Source of the DNA: Sphingopyxis sp. DBS4
GTDB lineage: Bacteria > Pseudomonadota > Alphaproteobacteria > Sphingomonadales > Sphingomonadaceae
DNA: 64,000 bases
Direction of reading: 5' to 3'
Assembly: GCF_024628865.1 (NCBI RefSeq)
Contig: NZ_CP102385.1
Location: forward strand, 136,351 to 200,350
Below, one piece after another: positions 1-7,915 of this stretch. The first letter of the stretch is position 1. Each line of letters starts with the position of its first letter. The translations under genes and the position numbers were made by a program. A model generated the notes under the pieces. It did not search any database and was not told where the DNA came from. It worked only from the letters and a program-made list of their open reading frames with translations.

Positions 1-674
1 CTCAGCACTGCCTGATTGACCTCTCCGCTCGCGGCCAGCGCTCCGCCATCATCATATCGGCCAAGACCGCGCTTCTGGACCGTGAGATCGAGCATCCCAT
101 TGCCGGGCCCGGTATCGAGTGCGATGATTTGTTCATCGCTGCCAATGAACGTGAAATTCGCGACGCCGCCTACATTGAGAAAGGCGATTGGACCTGACTT
201 CCCGATCTTCCGTGCCAGTGCGGCGTGATAGATGGGAACAAGAGGCGCGCCCTCTCCGCCAACGGCCATATCGGCCTGCCGAACGTCCGCGACAACGTCA
301 ACGCCGAGCGTATTGGCGATTCTTGCAGGGTCGCCAATCTGGATCGTCAACCCGCGGTCGGGCCGGTGAAGGACGGTTTGGCCGTGATAACCGATCAATT
401 CGATCTTACCGGCCCCCGGTTTGGAGAGAAGTTCGCGCGCGCAGCGTACATGCGCGCTGACAATGATATCGTCAGCCTCCGCCAACAGTCTCGGTTCGGC
501 CGTACCGGTCGCCACAAACTGTTCGGTGGCGTCTTTGACGATGGCGCGCTCTGCGGTCGAGAATGAGGTGAGGTGCGTCGGGCCGAAGTCGTCGATTGCT
601 TCGCCATCGGAACTCAAAATGGCCGCATCAACGCCATCGAGCGATGTCCCGCTCATGAAACCAAGAATGCGCAT
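1..674 (-). CDS. anmK: Anhydro-N-acetylmuramic acid kinase AnmK (3' end cut by window edge)
   Basis: Cytoplasmic kinase/hydrolase that opens and phosphorylates 1,6-anhydro-MurNAc recovered from peptidoglycan turnover to give MurNAc-6-phosphate. About 224 N-terminal residues are present and the C-terminus lies left of the window. The reading frame is open with family signatures in order: MSGTSLDGVD at residues 7-16, GYHGQT at 95-100, ADVRQADMAVGGEGAPL at about 129-145 (D130/D135 region holds the family's catalytic Asp), and LDTGPGNGMLD from 186. The ATG at 674 gives the family's usual start just ahead of the SGTSLDG loop. It is divergent from the PP2C-like gene at 797 and shares a neighbourhood with a GntR regulator and an amino-sugar kinase, which fits a wall-sugar recycling locus. 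Seen: motifs. Known: reaction. Identity is very secure. Confidence 0.96.
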   Translation of the reverse strand, partial: MRILGFMSGTSLDGVDAAILSSDGEAIDDFGPTHLTSFSTAERAIVKDATEQFVATGTAEPRLLAEADDIIVSAHVRCARELLSKPGAGKIELIGYHGQTVLHRPDRGLTIQIGDPARIANTLGVDVVADVRQADMAVGGEGAPLVPIYHAALARKIGKSGPIAFLNVGGVANFTFIGSDEQIIALDTGPGNGMLDLTVQKRGLGRYDDGGALAASGEVNQAVL

Positions 675-796
675 CTCTCGTTCCCCTAACCGTAGTCGAT
701 GTTGCGCACCTGCTACCACTATGATACCACATCATCAAGCTGCGATATCGGTCGGCGCGCAGAAGGCCGGTCGCGCGTCTATTTAATGGAGCCGAG

Positions 797-1669
797 ATGT
801 TCAACGTCCGTTTGGCGGAGACTCGATCCGGAGCGGCAGCGAATGAGGATGTGGTCGGATATACGGACTTCGCGGCCTGGGTTATCGATGGCGCATCAGG
901 CATTGGGGAGAACCTCGTCTCAGCTGTCAGCGATGCACAATGGTTCGCGCAGCGGGTCGATAGGGAACTCCGCGATCTACTGGCTAGCAAGCCGACGATG
1001 CCTTTCGAGGATTTGTTCGCGGCCGTCATACGTCACTGCCGGTCGTCCTATTCGACGCTGGCGCGGCGACCGCCCGCGGGGCGCCATGAACTGCCAAGCG
1101 CGGCGATAGCTTTTGTCCGCGCCCTGCCCGAAAAGGTTGAACTGGCAACACTCGGAGACTGCAGGATCGCCTACCGGTCCCTAGGCGGAGAAGAATTCGC
1201 CGAACATGGAGACGGCGGCAATATAGGCCCTTTCGAACACCGCACCAAGGCGTTGGCCCGATCGATCCTCGCCGAGCGACCTGAGATTTCGGCGGCCGAA
1301 CTTTTCGAGGAATTGCGGCCACAACTCGTCCAAAATCGAGCCTTCATGAATGTCGATGGCGGCTATTGGGTGCTGGGTCTTCAAATGGAGGCAATCGAGC
1401 GCGCAGATCGCGCCGAACTGCCCGCCGGCGACTGGGCAATCGCGCTAGCAAGCGATGGTTTCCTGCGCCTCGCCGATATGTTCGCTCACCTTGGGGCCAG
1501 CGATCTGCTCTCAATCGAGAACCGCGCCGAATTCGAGAAATGCTATTCCGACCTTCGCAATCTCGAGCAAGTCGATGGGTCCCTTCGCCGCCACCCGCGC
1601 GCGAAAATTTCGGACGACGTCAGCTTCATAAGGATCGATGTGCATACCAATAGTGTGCCAAATGGTTGA
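797..1669 (+). CDS. PP2C-family protein phosphatase-like protein
   Basis: A 290-residue soluble protein with the ordered metal-binding motifs of PP2C (PPM) phosphatases: NEDVVGY (D18), VIDGASG (D31/G32), LGDCRIAYR (D120), ALASDGFLRLAD (D219) and a terminal SDDVSFIRI (D272/D273). Family members dephosphorylate Ser/Thr proteins using two Mn/Mg ions. The substrate is not indicated; the neighbours are cell-wall sugar kinases and a GntR regulator rather than a protein kinase, so a role in regulating recycling or a divergent hydrolase activity is only a guess. ATG at 797 is preceded by a GGAG-type site. No membrane segment or fused kinase domain is seen. It is transcribed divergently from anmK with about 120 bp between them, which should hold both promoters. 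Confidence 0.82.
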   Translation: MFNVRLAETRSGAAANEDVVGYTDFAAWVIDGASGIGENLVSAVSDAQWFAQRVDRELRDLLASKPTMPFEDLFAAVIRHCRSSYSTLARRPPAGRHELPSAAIAFVRALPEKVELATLGDCRIAYRSLGGEEFAEHGDGGNIGPFEHRTKALARSILAERPEISAAELFEELRPQLVQNRAFMNVDGGYWVLGLQMEAIERADRAELPAGDWAIALASDGFLRLADMFAHLGASDLLSIENRAEFEKCYSDLRNLEQVDGSLRRHPRAKISDDVSFIRIDVHTNSVPNG

Positions 1670-1790
1670 AGCCGGCAACCTCAAGGTGCTATTGGACCTT
1701 TATCGGTCAGGCTGACGGGAACGAACAGGCGAAAATGCGATTGTTCCTCGGCCGCTTGCCGGATCGGAATATGTGCGGAAAGGACCAATA

Positions 1791-2558
1791 ATGCGAGACA
1801 AGCTTGCCGGATTGAAGGAGAGCAACGCGCCTCTCTACCTTCAATTGGCGCGCAATCTTCGTGAGCACATCCAAAGCGGCGGCGTGGAACCGGGCGAGCC
1901 GCTCCCGTCCGAGCGCGAACTCTCGGAACGAATGGGCATGTCCCGGGTCACGATCCGAAAGGGCATCCAGAAGCTCATCGAGGAGGGCTTGCTCTTTCGT
2001 CGGCATGGTTCGGGAACATATGTCAGCGATCGTATCGAGGCGCGGGGTGCAATGCTAACGAGCTTTTCTGAAGATGCACGATCGAGAGGTGATGATCCTA
2101 GTGTCGTCTGGATGATGCGTAGCTACGCCAACGCCACCGACGAGGAGGCGGCCGCCTTGGAGATTCCGATCGCCACCAAGGTCGCAAGGCTCGCGCGTGT
2201 GCGCCTTGCGAATGGCGAACCGCTGGCGATAGAACATGCTGTCGTTCCCGCGGCGTTCCTCCCGGATTTGGATGCCGTGGGTGACTCGCTCTACGCAGCG
2301 CTTCAGAGTTCGGGGGTATTTCCTGTGTCCGGCACGCAGCGTATTCGGGCTGCCTTGGCCACTCCGACCGAAGCCGGGATGCTCTCGATTGCGCAGAGCT
2401 CGGAGATATTGCGCATTGAGCGCCTGACCCGTGATACGAAGGGTACGCCGGTTGAATTTACCAGGTCTGCGTATCGAGGCGATCGATATGAATTCGTCAC
2501 TGACATCGCTGCCAGCACAGCGTCGGTGTCACGGCGCGATCCTGTTGGAATGCCGTGA
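1791..2558 (+). CDS. GntR-family transcriptional regulator with UTRA ligand domain
   Basis: 255-residue HutC-subfamily regulator. Residues about 12-80 form the winged helix (LYLQLARNLREHI, PLPSERELSERMGMSRVTIRKGIQ, then the GLLFRRHGSGTYV wing). The remaining ~160 residues form the UTRA effector-binding domain (ARVRLANGEPLAIEHAVVP). Such proteins repress amino-sugar catabolic genes and release DNA on binding a phosphorylated sugar. Flanking anmK and a BadF-type amino-sugar kinase make an NagQ/NagR-like role likely, but the ligand is inferred. ATG 1791 is chosen because AGGA lies at the proper distance; a GTG at 1773 in the same frame would add six residues. The 3' end faces the kinase gene convergently, about 80 bp apart. 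Confidence 0.92.
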   Translation: MRDKLAGLKESNAPLYLQLARNLREHIQSGGVEPGEPLPSERELSERMGMSRVTIRKGIQKLIEEGLLFRRHGSGTYVSDRIEARGAMLTSFSEDARSRGDDPSVVWMMRSYANATDEEAAALEIPIATKVARLARVRLANGEPLAIEHAVVPAAFLPDLDAVGDSLYAALQSSGVFPVSGTQRIRAALATPTEAGMLSIAQSSEILRIERLTRDTKGTPVEFTRSAYRGDRYEFVTDIAASTASVSRRDPVGMP

Positions 2559-2637
2559 CGGAGTTTGAGGTGTGCCCACCACATCGCGCATATCTTGCTC
2601 GGTTCCGGGGCAGTTGATTCTCGATGGCGGCACGCCA

Positions 2638-3519
2638 TCACCGGCCAGATGCTAAAGACCCGATGGGCAGGCCGGCGAGAATCAGGGCGCCGTCGAGCGC
2701 GTCGCCAAGCGGCGCACTCAGCTTCTCGACGACACGGGCGCGCAGCCATGGCTTGATCCGCGGTGCGAGTCCACCCATCAGCACGCAACGGCTCGCGCCC
2801 TTAGCGAATATCGTCTCGATGAAGCGCTCGATATGCTGCGCGGCGTCGCGAACGATCAACAGCGCAATCTCGTCACCTATCTCCGCATATTCCATCACCA
2901 GTGGGGCAAAGGCGGCATAATCGGCCGGCGCTGCATCGTCCATCCAAGCGATGACATTCGGGATAGCATGGTCGAACTGCTTGGTCACCGCCTGACTGAG
3001 CTGTGTCGGCCGTGTCCGTCCGTCGAGCGTGCGCAGGGCATGGCGGATTGCACTGAGACCCAACGCCGCACCGCTTCCTTCGTCTGAAATGGGAAAGCCG
3101 TAGCCGCCGATGCTTAAACTGTCCTCACCGCGCTTGATCAACCCGACGCTTCCGGTACCGAGGATCAAGATCGCACCATCGCCGCCCATATGTGCACCCA
3201 GATTGGCGATGATCGAGTCGCTGGTTAACTGAACATTGGCAAAGGGAAAATCGAGCGCCTGGATTTGCTGCTTCATCCCCATCCGATTGATGCCCGCAAT
3301 TCCCATGCCGACCCGGACGCTCCCATAATCGCTGTCGGCGACACCACCATCCTTGAGCGCCTGGGTGCAGGCGTCGAGCAAGGATCTGTGCAGCGCGTCG
3401 AGCCCGATGCGCGTATTGGCGGGGCCGGCCTTCCCCGCACCCAATCGCAGGCCGTTCGCATCGACAAGCCTCGCTTTACTTGCGGTGCCGCCCGCGTCGA
3501 TGCCTAGATATAAGACCAT
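2638..3519 (-). CDS. BadF/BadG-type N-acetylglucosamine/glucosamine kinase
   Basis: 293-residue sugar kinase of the ASKHA (BadF/BadG/BcrA/BcrD) superfamily. Visible: N-terminal phosphate-1 loop YLGIDAGGTASKARL, the GMGIAGINR segment, the phosphate-2 loop ILGTGSVGLIKRG, the adjacent FPISDEGSGAALGLSAIR, and the C-terminal adenosine motif VLMGGLAPRIKPWL. Length and motif order match bacterial GspK/NagK-like enzymes that make GlcN-6-P or GlcNAc-6-P in the cytoplasm. With AnmK nearby it would handle sugars released by muropeptide recycling. GlcN versus GlcNAc specificity cannot be decided by eye. No partner gene follows on the same strand. The region upstream (3520-3790) has no convincing gene. 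Confidence 0.9.
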   Translation of the reverse strand: MVLYLGIDAGGTASKARLVDANGLRLGAGKAGPANTRIGLDALHRSLLDACTQALKDGGVADSDYGSVRVGMGIAGINRMGMKQQIQALDFPFANVQLTSDSIIANLGAHMGGDGAILILGTGSVGLIKRGEDSLSIGGYGFPISDEGSGAALGLSAIRHALRTLDGRTRPTQLSQAVTKQFDHAIPNVIAWMDDAAPADYAAFAPLVMEYAEIGDEIALLIVRDAAQHIERFIETIFAKGASRCVLMGGLAPRIKPWLRARVVEKLSAPLGDALDGALILAGLPIGSLASGR

Positions 3520-3792
3520 ATTATCGACCCGCTGCCATTGTGATGGGAACCATGAAAGCTCAATCTAGCTACTGATAACAAATTCGCTACGTTATCTCCT
3601 GCTTTCCTCACTATGACTCCATGCGTGGATGGCCTCCTGGTCGCAAGAGCTTTTCTGCAGTGAAGACGGCGCGCACGCATCGACGAGGAGACCTGGGTCG
3701 GCATGGATGAACCCTGGCGGTGGAGTTCGCGGTTCAACCTGATAGTGCTCGATAGTCCTTTCTTTTCCAACTATATGACCTCGCGCACAAAA

Positions 3793-3927
3793 CTACTGAC
3801 AGGACCAAGCTCGGACGTCCTTCTTCGGCGTTGCGATCGCGATATCAGCCGCCAACTTCACACCCCGCGCCTCGGTACCTTCAACAATCTTGTCGACGAT
3901 CGCTTCTATCTCGGCGGCCTCTGACAT
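3793..3927 (-). CDS. Possible 44-residue small protein of unknown function
   Basis: A short frame starting at the ATG at 3927, just past a frameshifted remnant (stop at 3944-3946) on the same strand. It encodes MSEAAEIEAIVDKIVEGTEA (first 20 residues) and ends at 3793. Composition (acidic helix, alternating hydrophobics) looks coding and AAGGA precedes the ATG at some distance. I do not recognise a family. It may be a genuine small protein or the intact N-terminus of a longer gene truncated where the accessory region joins the sugar-recycling locus. The opposite-strand frame at 3703-3924 is poorer in composition and was not called. Confidence 0.35.
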   Translation of the reverse strand: MSEAAEIEAIVDKIVEGTEARGVKLAADIAIATPKKDVRAWSCQ

Positions 3928-3943
3928 CCCGTTGGGAGTTCCT

Positions 3944-4139
3944 TCAGCTCGGCTTGCGGCTATCCTTGAGCACTCGAGGGGCATAACCGTCGCCCTGCCA
4001 TGCCACCAACTCACGGAGGAGGCCCAGCGCCGATGAAGCCATGACATGCACCGCTAAGCACATCATCGTTTCGATTCAGCATCTCGACCGCAGCCTGCAT
4101 AAGCCATTCTGCGGCCATCATCTTATCGACAATCGCCAT
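3944..4139 (-). pseudogene. Frameshifted small hypothetical gene
   Basis: From ATG 4139 one frame reads MAIVDKMMAAEWLMQAAVEM and then dies at a TGA near 4015. In the +1 frame the stretch continues with good coding character (AVHVMASSALGLLRELVAWQ, then GDGYAPRVLKDSRKPS) to a stop at 3944-3946. The two halves together resemble small accessory proteins with an 'aaHvmassAl.lLreL' pattern seen in proteobacterial mobile DNA; that resemblance is from memory and no function is known. A single-base frameshift around 4050-4080 or a sequencing error would explain the split. It lies at the junction between sugar-recycling genes and the accessory backbone, where decaying genes are expected. Confidence 0.5.
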
Positions 4140-4161
4140 CCAAGCCCCCTGGTGCGGAGTC

Positions 4162-5391
4162 TCAGTGGGCAGTTGATGTTCCCGCCACCTTTATTGGGGT
4201 CGAACCACTCTGCGCAATCTGCAGACAATCACCGGGTCGCCAAGTAAGATGCTCGACGCCTTGCGTCCGCATGAGCTGCTCGAGTGCCTCGTCATACCGC
4301 GGCTCAGGCAGGTTGTGTGCGAGATAGACCGCCGTGGCTTCGCCCCCGGTGTCAGTGAGTGTCAGGCTCGCGATCGGCATCTCGAGACCGAGATTTACCC
4401 GCATCCCCTTCACGAAATGGCGCTTCTCCTCGATCGCCTGCGTCACCAGCATCCGTTCCTCGAGCCCCTCATAGGGAATCCATTCGCGGGTGACTGGCAT
4501 CACCGACATCTCGAATATCTGCGCGAGGCCCGACGCCCCCATGGAAAAGCTTGCGGCCATGATCAAACTGCCGTCGCGATCGTCGGACCTCCAAAGCTCC
4601 TCTTCGGCCGCGAACCGCTTATGGAAGCGTCGGGCCATATCGGCGTCCATCAGAAACGGACGTTGCGGCATATGCTTGATCAGAATCTTCTCGCCATAGC
4701 GGGCGCTTTCGATCGAACGGATCTCGCCGATCAGGATCATAATCCTGTCCGGCTCCGATCGCGCAATGGCCAGCTCCGCATCCTGACGTCCCGCGATCGC
4801 GTCCTTGTCATCGAGCCGGAATGTCTCCGGAACGAACAGGCGCTGGGCGAGTGGATCGCCCCGCACCTTGCAGCCGAGCGCCGCATTCAGGAGCTGCCGG
4901 CGAACAATATACCAGTTGCGCTTGCCCGCCATGCGCGGATGCCAGTGAGTGAGCTGCGCTCGATCCCAAAGGAAATGCAGCATCCCGCGCATCGATAGAC
5001 GCTGTCCGGTAGCCTTCACATCGGGCTTGTCGTTCGTGAACGACGCTGGCGCCGCGCGCGCTGGCCCCTTTGACAGCGGGAACCCGAACTTGAGCGTCGT
5101 TACGCCATTGTCGATGTCGTCGACGATCGCGCTGCCGAGAACCTGGCCGAGTCCGGTCAGATGATCGGGCGCCTCATAATGATCGCAGTGCGGCGCGTGC
5201 CGCGGGCCCGTCCCGGGCCAGCGCGACAGCACATGCCCGCCATGCCGGTGGGCAATATAAAGATCGAGTGCGATGTCGCGCCGGCAGAGGCACCGGACTG
5301 CCTGCCTGAGCGTGTAGGCTCGCGCCACCATCGCCTCGAACCCGTCTTCGCCTGCGGCCATTTCCCGGTCGAGAACATAGTAGCGCTGCAT
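4162..5391 (-). CDS. DUF1173-family protein
   Basis: 409-residue protein beginning MQRYYVLDREMAAGEDGFEA. Features consistent with the DUF1173 family of sphingomonad and rhizobial plasmids/ICEs are an early Cys/His segment (CLCRRDIALDLYIAHRHGGH, then PHCDHYEAP) and the middle block MLHFLWDRAQLTHWHPRMAG. Function is unknown for the family. ATG 5391 was preferred over an in-frame start at 5553 because the upstream gene stops at 5394, so the two are almost contiguous, and because the extra N-terminus is Arg-rich shadow sequence. It is the distal gene of a minus-strand pair with the 166-residue gene. Family naming is recalled from pattern and should be treated as probable. Confidence 0.75.
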   Translation of the reverse strand: MQRYYVLDREMAAGEDGFEAMVARAYTLRQAVRCLCRRDIALDLYIAHRHGGHVLSRWPGTGPRHAPHCDHYEAPDHLTGLGQVLGSAIVDDIDNGVTTLKFGFPLSKGPARAAPASFTNDKPDVKATGQRLSMRGMLHFLWDRAQLTHWHPRMAGKRNWYIVRRQLLNAALGCKVRGDPLAQRLFVPETFRLDDKDAIAGRQDAELAIARSEPDRIMILIGEIRSIESARYGEKILIKHMPQRPFLMDADMARRFHKRFAAEEELWRSDDRDGSLIMAASFSMGASGLAQIFEMSVMPVTREWIPYEGLEERMLVTQAIEEKRHFVKGMRVNLGLEMPIASLTLTDTGGEATAVYLAHNLPEPRYDEALEQLMRTQGVEHLTWRPGDCLQIAQSGSTPIKVAGTSTAH

Positions 5392-5393
5392 GC

Positions 5394-5894
5394 TCAGTCC
5401 TCCGGGAGCAATGCTGAAGGCAGAAACGGCGTCCAATGTTCGCCGAGCTCGAAACGCTCGCTGAAGATTGCGCGGGGCCCTTCTGGCGCCGCCGTCCAAT
5501 AAGGATTGTCCGACTTCGCCGGCATAAGCCCGCGATCGTCTGCCTCGACCCACAGCATCGCGCGAGCAGCCATCAACTTCTCGAGCTCACCGAACGACGT
5601 CGCGACCGCGAGCGGGTCGCGGCCCGCGACCGTGTACCAGAGGCAGCGCTGGTAATCGTCGCCCGCGCGGCCGAGGATGCTCGCCAGTTGCGTCTTGCCC
5701 TCAATTTCACCGCGAACGATGCGCTCCATTGCCGTGCTCAGCTCGATGACGGCGCGCAGCCCCGCTATCGGATCGATGCCGATGCTCGCCCCCGCAAGGG
5801 CACGCACTTCCCACGCCTGCGTGTCGTCGTCACGAATATCGTACAGCGCCGCATCGACATCGATGCCTTCCAGCCATAGATTCTGCAGCGCCAT
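5394..5894 (-). CDS. Hypothetical protein paired with DUF1173 gene
   Basis: 166-residue soluble acidic protein (MALQNLWLEGIDVDAALYDI at the N-terminus) with no signal peptide or obvious catalytic motif. ATG 5894 is preceded by GGAGAA; the longer start at 5948 is unlikely. It ends 3 bp before the DUF1173 start, so the two are surely co-transcribed and probably act together. I do not recognise the family; the pair recurs, as far as I recall, on sphingomonad mobile elements. No regulator-type motif is seen. Confidence 0.7.
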   Translation of the reverse strand: MALQNLWLEGIDVDAALYDIRDDDTQAWEVRALAGASIGIDPIAGLRAVIELSTAMERIVRGEIEGKTQLASILGRAGDDYQRCLWYTVAGRDPLAVATSFGELEKLMAARAMLWVEADDRGLMPAKSDNPYWTAAPEGPRAIFSERFELGEHWTPFLPSALLPED

Positions 5895-5969
5895 AATATT
5901 CTCCTGGTTTCTCTGCCGAACACGATATGAAGATCGGCATATTATCAACTGGATCGCATCTGCGAATCC

Positions 5970-6563
5970 CTAATTCGCATCCGGTTGCTCTCGTTTTTCA
6001 TCGTCCGCCTCGAGCCGTGCCCGCGCTCGCGCAAATACTGCGGGAATTTCGTTGAAAGCCTCCAAGCCTGCGGAATCGCAATAGTTGTAGAAGACTTGTT
6101 CAAGCGGGATCGCCAAGTCGTGAGTATCGTCGGCCGCAAACCCGATCACGGCGATCATCTCCGGATCTTTGGGGTCACGTCCCCCGATATAAGGGTTCGG
6201 CGCATATGCTACCCCTGACTTCTCGATCACCTTCCGCCGAAAAATCTCGTAGACCGGCTCGATCGCCTGTGCCCAATCCATATTCCCGATCTCGACCAGG
6301 CGTGTCTCAAATGCTTTGCGAACCGCATCGAGCTTGGCAACCTGATGGCCGACGAGGGCTTCATAGGCGTCCTGAACTGCGGACCCATAGTCGCTCCAGT
6401 CGTCATGAAGCGTTTCCCATCGCCGCTCATCATCGGCCATCGACTTCAGATGCGCAGAAATTGCATCGCGCGCGATCTCCGACTTGCTCCGACCCGACTT
6501 CTTCGCCGCGGCCGCTAGCTCAGCTTCGTCTTCGCGCGACAATCGCACGTTAAAGATGGTCAT
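5970..6563 (-). CDS. N-terminal ribbon-helix-helix protein
   Basis: 197-residue protein. Residues 1-45 (MTIFNVRLSREDEAELAAAA, KKSGRSKSEIARDAI) have the beta-strand/two-helix pattern of MetJ/Arc ribbon-helix-helix DNA-binding proteins. The remaining ~150 residues (WETLHDDWSDYGSAVQDAYE ... FYNYCDSAGLEAFNEIP) are an unrecognised acidic helical domain. ATG 6563 was chosen over 6569 because GGGAG sits six bases upstream. It is followed by the 5894 gene on the same strand after 75 bp. The RHH domain suggests autoregulation or control of the DUF1173 pair; the C-terminal domain might be an effector or ligand-binding part. Inference only. Confidence 0.7.
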   Translation of the reverse strand: MTIFNVRLSREDEAELAAAAKKSGRSKSEIARDAISAHLKSMADDERRWETLHDDWSDYGSAVQDAYEALVGHQVAKLDAVRKAFETRLVEIGNMDWAQAIEPVYEIFRRKVIEKSGVAYAPNPYIGGRDPKDPEMIAVIGFAADDTHDLAIPLEQVFYNYCDSAGLEAFNEIPAVFARARARLEADDEKREQPDAN

Positions 6564-6685
6564 ACGCATCTCCCGATGACTAGGTCATCATGCGTAAGAC
6601 AAATTTAAACAAGCAGAAAGTTTGTATTACAGGCGCCGTGGACCGGTACGAGCTGCCCTGCGATTGCGTCTGCGATCGTCCGGAC

Positions 6686-6985
6686 TTAACCGGGAGTGTC
6701 GGCAAACTCGTCGCAGATCTTCCATATTGAAATGAGGGCGTCGGCGATGCACATCTCGACTGTGCGGACATCGACCCCCACGCACGTCGCGATCTCGCGA
6801 TAACTCAGTTCGTGAACGCAGTTCAGCAGATAGACGGATCGCGCGAGCGGCCAAACGAGCTGGATCGCGAGCTTCACTTGCTCTCGGATGTCCGGCGCGG
6901 GGCCGAGATTCTGAGCATACGCGGGGTATTGCCTCAATCGGACGCGCAGCCAATAGTTTCGCCCGAAGCGGTGATGCCAGATCAT
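6686..6985 (-). CDS. Sigma-70 region 4-like protein (copy 1)
   Basis: 99-residue protein: a basic N-terminus (MIWHHRFGRNYWLRVRLRQY) followed by a region resembling sigma-70 region 4 (WPLARSVYLLNCVHELSYRE, IATCVGVDVRTVEMCIADAL), i.e. the HTH that contacts the -35 element. No region 2 is present, so it is either a partial sigma-like regulator or a stand-alone DNA-binding protein. Its ATG overlaps the stop of the upstream Tat-signal gene (ATGA, 6982-6985), indicating translational coupling. It is paralogous to 7628-7915, with the same length class, order and overlap. Confidence 0.7.
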   Translation of the reverse strand: MIWHHRFGRNYWLRVRLRQYPAYAQNLGPAPDIREQVKLAIQLVWPLARSVYLLNCVHELSYREIATCVGVDVRTVEMCIADALISIWKICDEFADTPG

Positions 6986-7491
6986 CGACCTGCTGCCTTG
7001 CCTTCGGCGCCAACCAGGTGCGACCGAACCGCCATCAGCAATTGCGACACCCCGGACGTCGCGGCGCGGACGTCGATCGTTCCGACATTGATGCGAGCGC
7101 CCGTCGCCGGCGATCGCCACTGCCCGTATGGCGACAGCTGCGGGACCAGGCGCGTGAAGGGATCGGAATCGAATTGCAGTCCGGCAGCCTTCGCAAAGAA
7201 GAGGGCTTTGCCGACGTCCAGTCCAATCCTCCGGCGACAATCGTCGTCCGTCCATCCTTCAGCAATGACGCATGCCGTCAGGGCGAGCTGCGATACAATG
7301 CCCAATTGATAGAGCAGGTCGCCCGCGCGCACGATTTCTCCCTTCGGGAAAAACGCTCGCGCGTTCTGCAGCCGCCACTGCGCATCCTCGTATCGTTCGT
7401 TGCCGGGGGAAATCGGTGAAGCGCCAAGATAGCCCACGCCGACGATCCCCGCGGCCGCGTTCAATCCGCCAATGAAGGTCCGGCGTTCCAT
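6982..7491 (-). CDS. Tat-signal hypothetical protein (copy 1)
   Basis: 169-residue protein starting MERRTFIGGLNAAAGIVGVG, a twin-arginine-type signal, so probably exported folded. The mature part is helical with conserved landmarks shared with the second copy: DLLYQLGIVSQL (copy 2 DLLYQAGIVAQL), DDDCRRRIGLDVGKAL (copy 2 DDWCRQRIGLFVDKAL) and LSPYGQWRSP (copy 2 LSPYGQWRGP). Start 7491 is preferred (GGGGGA upstream, Tat motif at the N-terminus) over an in-frame start at 7581. It is coupled by ATGA to the sigma region 4-like gene. Function unknown; an exported sensor or modulator working with the downstream DNA-binding protein is a hypothesis. Confidence 0.65.
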   Translation of the reverse strand: MERRTFIGGLNAAAGIVGVGYLGASPISPGNERYEDAQWRLQNARAFFPKGEIVRAGDLLYQLGIVSQLALTACVIAEGWTDDDCRRRIGLDVGKALFFAKAAGLQFDSDPFTRLVPQLSPYGQWRSPATGARINVGTIDVRAATSGVSQLLMAVRSHLVGAEGKAAGR

Positions 7492-7573
7492 CTGACGTCC
7501 CCCGAATTGTGCGCGGGTCGCGCACGCGGAAAGGATCAGGTTCACGGTGGTTAAGTCACCCCCTGTAAATTGG

Positions 7574-7594
7574 TATTCCAATAAATGGGGGGTA
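7574..7594 (-). promoter_or_regulatory. Shared upstream motif of Tat/sigma4 module, copy 1
   Basis: On the minus strand TTACCCCCC is followed after a short AT-rich gap by TTGGAATA, about 85-105 bp upstream of ATG 7491. A very similar block (ACACCCCCC ... GGGTATA) stands upstream of the paralogous module at 8534-8553. Little else in the two upstream regions matches, so this looks like a common promoter or operator. It could be read by the module's own sigma region 4-like product; that is inference. Confidence 0.4.
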
Positions 7595-7627
7595 ACATGA
7601 GGCTCACGTTACAGCGGTTCCGCGGGC

Positions 7628-7915
7628 TCACTCGAACTCCCGGCGAACCATTCTGACCGACCACAGCGCATCGGCGATACAGCGTTCGATCGTCGCCACG
7701 TCGACGTCGACCGCGGTCGCAATCGCTCCATAGGACAGATCATCGACGCGGTGCATGAGGAACACGCGCCGCGCGAAGGGCCACAACAGGTCCATCGCCA
7801 GATCCAGTTGATCGAGGACCGGCGGATCAGCGCCGAGCCGACGAGCATAATGCGGATAGCGCTTCGCGCGGATCCGGAGCCAATAAGCGCGCGACAAGTG
7901 ATGATGCCATTTCAT
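7628..7915 (-). CDS. Sigma-70 region 4-like protein (copy 2)
   Basis: 95 residues beginning MKWHHHLSRAYWLRIRAKRY, paralogous to 6686-6985. The HTH part reads FARRVFLMHRVDDLSYGAIA followed by TAVDVDVATIERCIADAL, matching sigma-70 region 4 spacing. No region 2. The ATG overlaps the stop of the Tat-signal gene (7912-7915). The two copies differ at many positions while preserving the aromatic WHH/YWLR N-terminal patch, so the duplication is old and both copies look maintained. Confidence 0.7.
   Translation of the reverse strand: MKWHHHLSRAYWLRIRAKRYPHYARRLGADPPVLDQLDLAMDLLWPFARRVFLMHRVDDLSYGAIATAVDVDVATIERCIADALWSVRMVRREFE

Noticed and set aside
3703..3924. 73-residue plus-strand frame starting MDEPWRWSSRFN
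   Set aside because: Opposite strand to better-looking frames, no RBS and no recognisable pattern.
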